This document shows positions 1 to 5,423 of a stretch of DNA of 6,738 nucleotides, one piece after another. The stretch spans positions 1 to 6,738 of the forward strand of contig CAKZOY010000016.1 of the NCBI GenBank assembly GCA_937138275.1, given 5' to 3'. A model generated the notes under the pieces. It had not been told where the DNA came from and ran no database searches. It saw only the letters and a list, made by a program, of their open reading frames with translations. The translations under genes were made by a program, and so were the position numbers. How positions within the stretch are numbered: the stretch's first letter is position 1; every line of letters begins with the position of its first letter. Source of the stretch: an uncultured Chloroflexota bacterium. GTDB lineage: Bacteria; Chloroflexota; Anaerolineae; B4-G1; DUEL01.

Positions 1-132
1 CCCGCAACGGGGAGGGGGCAAGGGGGAGGGGTGAAGGTATCCTTGAGAAAGTGCACTGCTTTTGAACATGAGCCACACTGCTTGTCTGCGTCCATCCGCG
101 TCCTATTGGAAAACTGTCAGGTAGCCAGAGGG
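1..132. other. Gene-free left edge of the window
   Basis: No convincing coding region is visible. Short open frames run through here on the plus strand, but they lack a plausible ribosome binding site and show no recognisable family. The stretch lies downstream of the minus-strand DUF3842 gene and begins with a G-rich run, which is listed separately. The rest is mixed sequence of lower GC content than the genes. A neighbouring gene may end just outside the window, but nothing here shows it. Confidence 0.5.
9..31 (+). other. Putative G-quadruplex motif
   Basis: Four guanine tracts of 4, 5, 5 and 4 bases (9-12, 14-18, 22-26, 28-31) are separated by loops A, CAA and A. This fits the usual intramolecular G-quadruplex pattern with very short loops, which favour stability. 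It lies about 160 bp past the stop codon of the minus-strand gene, so a transcript running on from that gene would carry the C-rich complement. Folding is inferred from pattern only, and a role is unknown. Confidence 0.5.
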
Positions 133-169
133 TTTTTGGATTGGGCGGCGAAGCCGCTCAATCCAAAAA
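133..169. repeat. 17-bp inverted repeat (hairpin) downstream of DUF3842
   Basis: The arms 133-149 and 153-169 are complementary over 17 positions with one G-T wobble, leaving a 3-nt GAA loop (TTC on the other strand). The outermost five pairs are T on the left and A on the right. On either strand the U-run is therefore on the 5' side of the stem, not after it, so this is not a textbook intrinsic terminator. Its position 21 bp past the DUF3842 stop still suggests an RNA 3'-end or stabilising role. Its core CGGCGAAGCCGC recurs in the hairpin at 6701-6738, which points to a dispersed repeat family. Confidence 0.7.
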
Positions 170-190
170 GCGCTTCCCTTGTTCAGATCG

Positions 191-622
191 TCAAACCGGG
201 GATGGGGTCTCCCCTTCCATTGCTCGCCGGATCACCTCAATGGCGGCACTGATCTGTTTGGTGAGGGCCTTCCACTCAATCCCCACAATCTCAAAGTGGG
301 GCTGGTTGATGGGAAGGAGCAGTTTGTGCCCGCGGGCCGAGGCGACGGCGGTGGCGATCGTCGGAGTGACCTCTCCCATCATAGAGTTGGGGACGACAAC
401 GCCGATGGGGGCAATGATGAAATCGGCCAGATTGATGGAGACGAGAATGGCGTTCTCGCCGCTGGCCCCCCGGTTGGCGCGGGCCTGCATCATCCGCTGG
501 GTGGCAACGGCGTTGGTGCCCAGCGCGATGATCTCCACGTCCAGAGGCAGTTCTTGGCGCAGTTGGGTGATAATCTGAGCGCCAATACCCCCACCCATTC
601 CATCTACGACGGCGATGATCAT
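191..622 (-). CDS. DUF3842 family protein
   Basis: This gene encodes a 143-residue protein that I recognise as DUF3842, a small family of unknown function found mainly in Firmicutes-like and Chloroflexota genomes. The N-terminus IAVVDGMGGGIGAQI (residues 3-17) has a glycine-rich loop after a beta strand, as in a Rossmann-like nucleotide-binding fold. The other family hallmarks are ALGTNAVAT (33-41), the GASGENAI stretch (52-59), IAPIGVVVPNSMMGE (70-84) and an IEIVG-like segment (EIVGIEW, 111-117). There is no signal peptide or membrane segment, so it is probably cytoplasmic. I chose the ATG at 622 because GGAGG lies 5 nt upstream. The frame stays open 14 codons further, but that extension lacks such a site and runs towards the predicted promoter. 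It is transcribed away from the sugar operon, and nothing links it functionally. Family membership is fairly sure; the function is unknown. Confidence 0.82.
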   Translation of the reverse strand: MIIAVVDGMGGGIGAQIITQLRQELPLDVEIIALGTNAVATQRMMQARANRGASGENAILVSINLADFIIAPIGVVVPNSMMGEVTPTIATAVASARGHKLLLPINQPHFEIVGIEWKALTKQISAAIEVIRRAMEGETPSPV

Positions 623-676
623 GCTGACCTCCGCTATGAGTTGTCCATCCGGGTAGTGCCCCATTTACGCTTGCCC

Positions 677-705
677 ATTGTATACGCAATCCTCCCGATA
701 GGCAA
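677..705 (-). promoter_or_regulatory. Predicted promoter of the DUF3842 gene
   Basis: Read on the minus strand, a -35 box TTGCCT (700-705) is followed after exactly 17 nt by a -10 box TACAAT (677-682). These match the sigma-70 consensus at 4/6 and 5/6 positions. A start near 670 would leave a leader of about 48 nt before the ATG at 622. Promoter calls from sequence alone are uncertain, but spacing and position fit well. Confidence 0.45.
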
Positions 706-880
706 CTCCGCATCCATCCGACCGTCAGGCTGTAGGGCGAGTTGGAAACCCACTTTTTTCTGAACACCACGAAAGGCACAAAGGGCCACCCTGGCTGAAA
801 GTTACCTCGCTCCTACCTCGGGGCCTGTTCGTAGTGCGCCATGAAGCGTGGGATCGGGGATTTTCTCTATAAATACCCTC
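706..880. other. Divergent intergenic region between DUF3842 and lacI-type genes
   Basis: With the flanking promoter sites, the gap between the two divergent start codons is 340 bp. No gene is supported. A T-run lies at 754-759. A degenerate pair of short repeats, CACGAAAGG (768-776) and CACAAAGG (777-784), follows. An A/T-rich stretch just upstream of the -35 box (about 861-877) could act as an UP element for the lacI-family promoter. I see no palindrome here that resembles the operators at 909-933. Confidence 0.45.
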
Positions 881-909
881 TTGACAACGGGCGCGAAATG
901 GGGTATAAT
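881..909 (+). promoter_or_regulatory. Exact-consensus sigma-70 promoter of the sugar operon
   Basis: The -35 hexamer TTGACA (881-886) and -10 hexamer TATAAT (904-909) both match consensus at 6/6 and are separated by the ideal 17 nt. Transcription should start near 915-917, leaving a leader of about 47 nt before the lacI-type ATG at 963. The last base of the -10 box is already the first base of the upstream operator, so repressor binding would directly block polymerase. No other comparable promoter is seen before the downstream genes, so this is probably the main promoter for all five. Confidence 0.85.
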
Positions 910-933
910 AACACGTGTTACTAACACGTGTTA
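909..933. promoter_or_regulatory. Tandem LacI-type operators
   Basis: The perfect 12-bp palindrome TAACACGTGTTA occurs twice, at 909-920 and 922-933, separated by a single C. Each has the central CG step typical of LacI-family operators, where the hinge-helix leucines intercalate. The sites overlap the end of the -10 box and the expected start point, and the downstream gene encodes a LacI-family protein, so negative autoregulation is the natural reading. The two halves flanking the central C (GTGTTA and TAACAC) form a third, odd-length dyad centred on 921. Centre-to-centre distance is 13 bp. Confidence 0.8.
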
Positions 934-962
934 CCCAATGCCCCGAAGAAAGGTTCTGTAGG

Positions 963-2000
963 ATGCCGTCCGAACGACCCACCTCTCGCGATGTGGCCCG
1001 ATTGGCCGGGGTGTCCCGCACCACCGTCTCCCTGGTCCTCAACAACGTCCCCGATGTCCACATCAGCCCCGAAACCCGCCAGCGCGTTCTGGAGGCCGCC
1101 CAACAACTGGGCTATTACCCCGACGCTTCCGCCCGCCGCCTGGTCCGCGGCAAGACGCACACCATCGCGCTGGTCTGGCACCGGGGACCGGACCGACTGT
1201 ACCGGGACGCCTTTCTCCCCGGCCTCCTGCAGGGACTGACCGGCGCCGCCCGCCAGTACGGATACCACGTCCTCTTCCGCCCCATAGAGGCGGACGAACC
1301 CGACGACGCCTACGTGGAACTGGCCCGCGGCCGCCACACCGACGGCCTCATCCTCTCTGGCCCCCGCTCCGACGACGACGCGCTGATCCATCTCTATCAG
1401 GACCAGTTCCCCCTGGTCCTCCACGGTCAGTTGCCCGAGACCGATATCCCATCGGTGGACGTGGATAACGTTCAGGGCGCGGGGGCTGCCGTGGAGCATC
1501 TGCTGCGGTTGGGCCATCGTCGCATCGGGATGATCACCAATGCCCCCCTGGCCTATACCGCCAGCCAGCAGCGGCTGGAGGGGTATCGCCGCGCCCTAGA
1601 GGGGTGGGGTCTCCCCTACGACGACACCCTGGTCCGCTACGGTAATTTTGACGAAGAGAGCGGTCTGCGCGCGATGGAAAGCCTGCTTGCGCTGGACCCG
1701 CCGCCGACGGCGGTGTTCGTCGCCAGCGACATGGTCGCCATCGGCGCGCTGCGGGCGCTGCGCGAGCACAACCTGCGCGTCCCCGAAGGTATCGCCCTTG
1801 TCGGTTTTGACAACATCGCCGCTGCCCGCTTCATCACTCCGGCTCTCACCACCGTTCATGTCCCTGCCTTCGGTCTGGGCTGGGCGGCGGCCGAACTGCT
1901 CATCCGTCTCATAGAAGGTGACCGGCCCGCAGAGACGCAGGTTCGTCTGGAGACGGAATTGATCGTCCGGGAGTCTTGTGGAGCAAAACATTCCGTATAG
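963..2000 (+). CDS. LacI-family transcriptional regulator of the alpha-glucoside/trehalose operon
   Basis: This 345-residue protein is of normal family length. Residues 7-28 (TSRDVARLAGVSRTTVSLVLNN) form the helix-turn-helix; R19, T20 and L24 occupy the base-reading positions of the recognition helix. The hinge helix follows (about 53-62), with L60 at the place of the minor-groove leucine. Residues from about 64 to the end form the periplasmic-binding-like effector domain, with familiar motifs such as VDVDN (165-169) and, near the C-terminus, VASDMVAIGALRAL and VGFDNI. I chose ATG 963, with AAGAAAGG nine bases upstream; an in-frame GTG at 915 lies inside the operator at the transcription start and is unlikely. 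It heads the operon and probably represses it through the palindromes at 909-933, releasing on binding a sugar. The effector (trehalose, another alpha-glucoside or a phosphorylated product) is inferred from neighbours only. Confidence 0.93.
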   Translation: MPSERPTSRDVARLAGVSRTTVSLVLNNVPDVHISPETRQRVLEAAQQLGYYPDASARRLVRGKTHTIALVWHRGPDRLYRDAFLPGLLQGLTGAARQYGYHVLFRPIEADEPDDAYVELARGRHTDGLILSGPRSDDDALIHLYQDQFPLVLHGQLPETDIPSVDVDNVQGAGAAVEHLLRLGHRRIGMITNAPLAYTASQQRLEGYRRALEGWGLPYDDTLVRYGNFDEESGLRAMESLLALDPPPTAVFVASDMVAIGALRALREHNLRVPEGIALVGFDNIAAARFITPALTTVHVPAFGLGWAAAELLIRLIEGDRPAETQVRLETELIVRESCGAKHSV

Positions 2001-2093
2001 GAAGGGGGTGGTCAGGGAGAACAAACCGATGAGTCCGTGATCCGGCGGCAGGAAATACGATTCCATATACCCAACCGATTCTTAAGTGATTTC

Positions 2094-2099
2094 AGGAGG
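2094..2099 (+). promoter_or_regulatory. Strong ribosome binding site of the binding-protein gene
   Basis: AGGAGG lies seven bases before ATG 2107 and decides the start. An in-frame GTG at 2086 would place this site inside the coding sequence and would lengthen the signal peptide n-region with acidic residues, so it is rejected. Confidence 0.85.
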
Positions 2100-2106
2100 A
2101 GAAAAA

Positions 2107-3453
2107 ATGGCTCGGCGTATGTACTGGATTTTGTTGACCGCGACCGTGGTTGCGGGTTTGCTACTCTCTTCCTGCGCCCCCCAGACGGTCACCGTGACCG
2201 TTCCGGTGGAGAAGCAGGTGACGGTGGAGCGGACGGTGGAGGTGACCGTCCCGGTTCCCACCTCCCGCGGCGTGGTGACGGTGCTGGGGGTGTGGGGCGG
2301 CTCCGAGTTTGAGGCCTTCGCCGCCTCCGTGGAACCCTTCACCAAGGAGACGGGCATCGGGATGGCCTTTGAGACTTCCCGTGAGCAGGCCACCGTCTTG
2401 GTGACCCGCGTCCAGGCCGGCAATCCCCCGGATATCGCCATTCTCCCCCAGCCGGGGCTGCTGGTGGACCTGGCGAAGATGGGGGCCCTGGTCCCGCTGG
2501 AAAACATCGTGGATATGGACCAGTTGAAGAAGGACTACTCCCAGGCCTGGATTGACCTGGGCAGTTACGACGGCCATCTCTACGGCATCTGGTTCAAGGG
2601 CGCTCTGAAGAGCCTGGTCTGGTACAATCCCAAGGCATTCCAGGAGAAGGGCTATCAGGTACCCACCACCTGGGATGAGATGATCGCCCTCTCGGACCGG
2701 ATTGTGGCCGACGGCGGCACGCCCTGGTGCATCGGCCTGGAGAGCGGCGCGGCCAGTGGCTGGCCCGGCACCGACTGGATTGAGGATATCATGCTCCGCA
2801 CCGCCGGTCCCGAGGTCTACGACCAGTGGGTCAACCACGAAATCCCCTGGACCGACTCGGCGGTCAAGCGGGCCTGGGAACTCTTCGGCCAGATCGCCCG
2901 CAACGAGCAGTACGTCTGGGGCGGCACCACCGGCGTGCTGAGCACCAACTTCGGCGACTCCCCCCGCCCGCTCTTTGACACGCCTCCGGGCTGCTATATG
3001 CACCGCCAGGCCTCGTTCATCACCGGTTTCTTCCCCGAAGGGGTCACGGCAGAGGACTACGACGTCTTCGCCTTCCCGTCCATTGACCCGCAGTGGGGCG
3101 TTCCGGCGCTGGGCGCGGGCGATGTGGTGGTGATGCTCAACGACACCCCCGAAGCGCGCGCGTTCATCCAGTACCTGGCGTCGCCCAGGCCGCACGAGAT
3201 CTGGGCCGCCCGGGGCGGCTTCATCTCCCCGCATCGCGGGGTGGACCCGAATGCCTACCCGGATGAACTCACCCGCAAGCAGGCCCAGATTCTCGCCAGC
3301 GCCGAGGTCTTCCGCTTTGACGGCTCCGACCTGATGCCCGCGGCCGTCGGCGCGGGGTCCTTCTGGACTGGCGTGATGGACTACGTGGGCGGCAAGGACC
3401 TGGATGCGGTGCTCCAGGCCATTGAGAAGAGCGCCCAGGACGCCTACAAGTAG
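2107..3453 (+). CDS. Sugar ABC transporter substrate-binding lipoprotein (AglE-like)
   Basis: This 448-residue extracytoplasmic binding protein of the carbohydrate type (family 1, MalE/AglE group) captures the sugar and delivers it to the permeases encoded next. Residues 1-23 are a lipoprotein signal: RR at 3-4, a hydrophobic core, and lipobox LSSC with C23 as the lipidated cysteine. A low-complexity Val/Thr/Pro linker (about 26-52) follows and should hold the domain off the membrane. The binding domain starts near LGVWGGSEFEAF (60-71) and includes NPPDIAILPQPG and GWPGTDWIED (218-227), a stretch typical of AglE-like alpha-glucoside binders. Aromatic residues are plentiful, as expected for stacking on sugars. 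Length is normal and the frame is intact. A 106-bp gap separates it from the regulator gene, and a hairpin lies just after its stop. Trehalose is the best guess for ligand because of treT, but maltose or sucrose would also fit. Confidence 0.92.
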   Translation: MARRMYWILLTATVVAGLLLSSCAPQTVTVTVPVEKQVTVERTVEVTVPVPTSRGVVTVLGVWGGSEFEAFAASVEPFTKETGIGMAFETSREQATVLVTRVQAGNPPDIAILPQPGLLVDLAKMGALVPLENIVDMDQLKKDYSQAWIDLGSYDGHLYGIWFKGALKSLVWYNPKAFQEKGYQVPTTWDEMIALSDRIVADGGTPWCIGLESGAASGWPGTDWIEDIMLRTAGPEVYDQWVNHEIPWTDSAVKRAWELFGQIARNEQYVWGGTTGVLSTNFGDSPRPLFDTPPGCYMHRQASFITGFFPEGVTAEDYDVFAFPSIDPQWGVPALGAGDVVVMLNDTPEARAFIQYLASPRPHEIWAARGGFISPHRGVDPNAYPDELTRKQAQILASAEVFRFDGSDLMPAAVGAGSFWTGVMDYVGGKDLDAVLQAIEKSAQDAYK

Positions 3454-3461
3454 GTCCGCCG

Positions 3462-3498
3462 AGTGCCCGGCGCCCGGAAGGGTGCCGGGCACTTTCTT
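3462..3498 (+). terminator. Intercistronic hairpin, partial terminator or mRNA stabiliser
   Basis: Arms 3462-3475 and 3480-3493 pair over 14 bp with one G-U wobble and are closed by GGAA, a GNRA tetraloop. The stem is very GC-rich and is followed by TTTCTT (3493-3498), a short, interrupted U-tract. It starts 8 bp after the binding-protein stop codon and ends 20-25 bp before the permease start. The likely role, by analogy with the malE-malF junction of enterobacteria, is to protect the upstream message and/or stop part of the transcripts, so that binding protein is made in excess over permeases. Full termination is unlikely, since no promoter is seen for the permease genes. Confidence 0.65.
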
Positions 3499-3517
3499 AA
3501 CCACGGGGGGCAGAGAG

Positions 3518-4498
3518 ATGAGCGAGTTTCTCAGCCAGGTCTTCACCACGTTGCTGGCAATCCTCTTAGGGGTCGGCGGGGTCGTCGGCCTGTTCCTGGG
3601 GATGGAGTTCCTAATCGGGTTTCTCCCCCAGCGCTTGCAACCCAAAGTGCGCCCCTGGGCCTACATTGGCCCCACGCTGCTCATTATGGGCATCTACCTG
3701 GTCTACCCCACTCTGCACACCCTCTACCTGAGTTTCCTAGATGAGCGCTCCCAGCAATTCGTCGGTCTGAAAAACTACCTCTGGACGCTCACTTCGCCGG
3801 AGATGCACATCGCCTTCCGCAATAACCTCCTCTGGATCGTCCTGATGACCCTTTTCAGCGTCGGCCTGGGACTGGTCATCGCGGTCCTGGTGGACCGGGT
3901 CTCCTACGAATCGGTGGCGAAATCCGTCATCTTCCTGCCGATGGCGATCTCCTTTGTGGGTGCCAGTGTCATCTGGCGCTTTGTCTACGCCTTCAAACCG
4001 GCCAACGTGCCGCAAATCGGCCTCCTGAACGCCATCGTCACCGCTCTGGATGGTCAGCCGTTAGGATGGCTGGTGGATACCCGGGTGAACAACCTGGCCC
4101 TCATCGCCGTCGGGATATGGCTCCAGACCGGGTTCTGCATGGTCATCCTGTCCGCAGGTATCAAAAGCATCCCCCGAGAGATTCTGGAGGCGGCGCGGGT
4201 GGACGGCGCCAGCGAGTGGCGCATCTTCTGGCAGGTTATCGTCCCGATGATCGGTTCCACCATCGCCGTGGTGGCGACCACCGTCATTATCAACGCCCTG
4301 AAGGCCTTTGATATCGTTTTCGTCCTCACCAATGGTCAGCGCGGCACCGAGGTCATCGCCAACCGGATGTACAAGGAGATGTTCTCGTTTCTGAACTTTG
4401 GACGGGCCAGCGCGATCGCGGTCATCCTGCTGCTGGCTATTATCCCGATTATGGCGGCGAACATCCGCCGCTTCCAGGCCCAGGAGGCGATCCGATGA
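3518..4498 (+). CDS. Sugar ABC transporter permease, AglF/MalF-like
   Basis: This 326-residue inner membrane permease subunit forms the translocation channel with the product of the next gene. Hydrophobic segments lie at about 11-36, 48-70, 102-125, 135-158, 192-214, 243-270 and 296-315. The first segment is an extra N-terminal helix before the RPWAYIGP stretch (45-52), a layout I know from AglF-type alpha-glucoside permeases. The EAA loop that docks on the ATPase is clear: E224-A-A, D229-G230-A231 and P243. ATG 3518 was chosen because upstream in-frame starts fall in the preceding hairpin or gene. Its ribosome binding site is weak (a G-run at 3505-3510), so translation may be lower than for the binding protein. 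It overlaps the next gene by four bases. Substrate assignment rests on family and neighbours. Confidence 0.92.
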   Translation: MSEFLSQVFTTLLAILLGVGGVVGLFLGMEFLIGFLPQRLQPKVRPWAYIGPTLLIMGIYLVYPTLHTLYLSFLDERSQQFVGLKNYLWTLTSPEMHIAFRNNLLWIVLMTLFSVGLGLVIAVLVDRVSYESVAKSVIFLPMAISFVGASVIWRFVYAFKPANVPQIGLLNAIVTALDGQPLGWLVDTRVNNLALIAVGIWLQTGFCMVILSAGIKSIPREILEAARVDGASEWRIFWQVIVPMIGSTIAVVATTVIINALKAFDIVFVLTNGQRGTEVIANRMYKEMFSFLNFGRASAIAVILLLAIIPIMAANIRRFQAQEAIR

Positions 4499-5352
4499 AC
4501 GGTATCCGCCGAATCCTTGCCCGCTTTCCGCTCCATCTGGCTGTCATTGTCATCTGCCTGATCTGGCTGACGCCGACGGTCGGGTTGCTGGTCAGTTCCT
4601 TCCGCCATAAGGACGCCGTCTTCGCCACCGGCTGGTGGACGGTCTTTCGCATCCCGATGGACTTTGCCCAGTTCCGGCTGGATAACTACATCCAGGTCCT
4701 CACTGCCCAGGGGATGGGACGGGCGTTTCTGAACAGTTTGACCATCGCCATTCCGTCCACCATCATCCCCATCACCATCGCGGCCTTTGCCGGTTACGCC
4801 TTCGCCTGGATGGAGTTCCCCGGCCGGCAGGTGCTCTTTGTGATTGTTGTAGGACTGCTCGTCGTCCCCCTGCAGATGACTCTGATCCCCCTGCTGCGCC
4901 TGTACAACCGCGTCGGCCTGGCGGGGACGTTTTTGGGCATCTGGCTGGCCCATACCGGATATGGGCTACCGTTCGCCGTCTACCTGCTCCGCAACTTCTT
5001 CGGCGGGTTGCCCAAAGACCTGTTTGAGGCGGCGTATCTGGACGGCGCGTCGCCCCTCACCGCGTTCACCCGCCTGGCGCTCCCCCTGTCGGTGCCGTCG
5101 CTGGCCTCCCTGGGCATCTTCCAGTTCCTCTGGGTCTGGAACGACCTGCTGGTCGCTCTGATCTACCTGGGCGGGACGGAGAAGGTCGCCCCGCTCACGC
5201 TGAAACTCTCCGCAATGGTCCAGTCCCTGGGCCAGGACTGGCACCTGCTGACCGCCGCCGCCTTCGTCTCTATGGCTGTCCCGATGCTGGTCTTCTTTAC
5301 CCTCCAGCGCTACTTTGTGCGCGGCATCCTGGCGGGGTCGGTCAAGGGGTGA
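4495..5352 (+). CDS. Sugar ABC transporter permease, AglG/MalG-like
   Basis: This 285-residue second permease subunit of the carbohydrate importer is of normal length. Hydrophobic segments lie at about 14-35, 78-104, 112-135, 143-167, 203-225 and 252-271, giving the six helices usual for MalG-type subunits. The EAA loop is E178-A-A, D183-G184-A185 with P197 following. The C-terminus RYFVRGILAGSVKG (272-285) is the standard family ending. The N-terminal ICLIWLTPTVGLLVSSFR run (20-37) resembles AglG proteins. The start codon overlaps the upstream stop as ATGA, and AGGAGG (4482-4487) lies seven bases before it inside the preceding gene, so translation of the two permeases is probably coupled, giving equal amounts. 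Its stop codon touches the tandem repeat that precedes treT. Confidence 0.92.
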   Translation: MNGIRRILARFPLHLAVIVICLIWLTPTVGLLVSSFRHKDAVFATGWWTVFRIPMDFAQFRLDNYIQVLTAQGMGRAFLNSLTIAIPSTIIPITIAAFAGYAFAWMEFPGRQVLFVIVVGLLVVPLQMTLIPLLRLYNRVGLAGTFLGIWLAHTGYGLPFAVYLLRNFFGGLPKDLFEAAYLDGASPLTAFTRLALPLSVPSLASLGIFQFLWVWNDLLVALIYLGGTEKVAPLTLKLSAMVQSLGQDWHLLTAAAFVSMAVPMLVFFTLQRYFVRGILAGSVKG

Positions 5353-5419
5353 GTAGACAAGGATACAAGGTGGGAGTAGACAAGGATACAAGGTGGGAGT
5401 AGACAAGGATACAAGGAGG
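5351..5419 (+). repeat. Three tandem 23-bp repeats between permease gene and treT
   Basis: Units lie at 5351-5373, 5374-5396 and 5397-5419. The first two are identical, and the third differs by one base (T to A at 5417). Each unit begins GAGT and holds two related octamers, AGACAAGG and ATACAAGG, then TGG (AGG in the third). The first copy begins inside the permease stop codon, and the eight bases before it (5343-5350, CAAGGGGT) match the unit end CAAGGTGG at 6 of 8 positions, as if the array grew out of the gene end. The unit length is not a multiple of three, and the array is untranslated. It fills nearly the whole intergenic gap. Confidence 0.95.
5413..5419 (+). promoter_or_regulatory. Ribosome binding site of treT formed by the last repeat copy
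   Basis: AAGGAGG is the end of the third repeat unit; the other copies read AAGGTGG at the same place. It lies four bases before ATG 5424. An in-frame TTG at 5421 is only one base away, so ATG 5424 is the better start. Confidence 0.75.
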
Positions 5420-5423
5420 GTTG

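Noticed and set aside
141..763. Plus-strand open frames opposite DUF3842
   Set aside because: The minus-strand frame matches a known family and has a good ribosome binding site; the plus frames match nothing I know and start inside or beside the hairpin.
2024..2058. Resemblance to a hammerhead ribozyme core (CCGATGAGTCCGTGA, then GGAAA)
   Set aside because: The invariant U of CUGANGA is C here, the arms that should form stem II do not pair properly, and I found no matching cleavage site and stems I/III. Covariance-model scoring would settle it; I expect no hit.
2185..2201. Inverted repeat ACGGTCAC-C-GTGACCGT as a second operator
   Set aside because: It lies in the coding linker and follows from repeated Thr-Val codons. 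It does not resemble TAACACGTGTTA.
2161..3645. Long minus-strand open frame of 494 codons opposite the binding-protein gene
   Set aside because: It mirrors the strong GC bias of the real gene, has no ribosome binding site or recognisable domain, and runs across the stop, hairpin and start on the other strand.
5351..5419. CRISPR array
   Set aside because: The three units are directly adjacent with no unique spacers, so they are simple tandem repeats.
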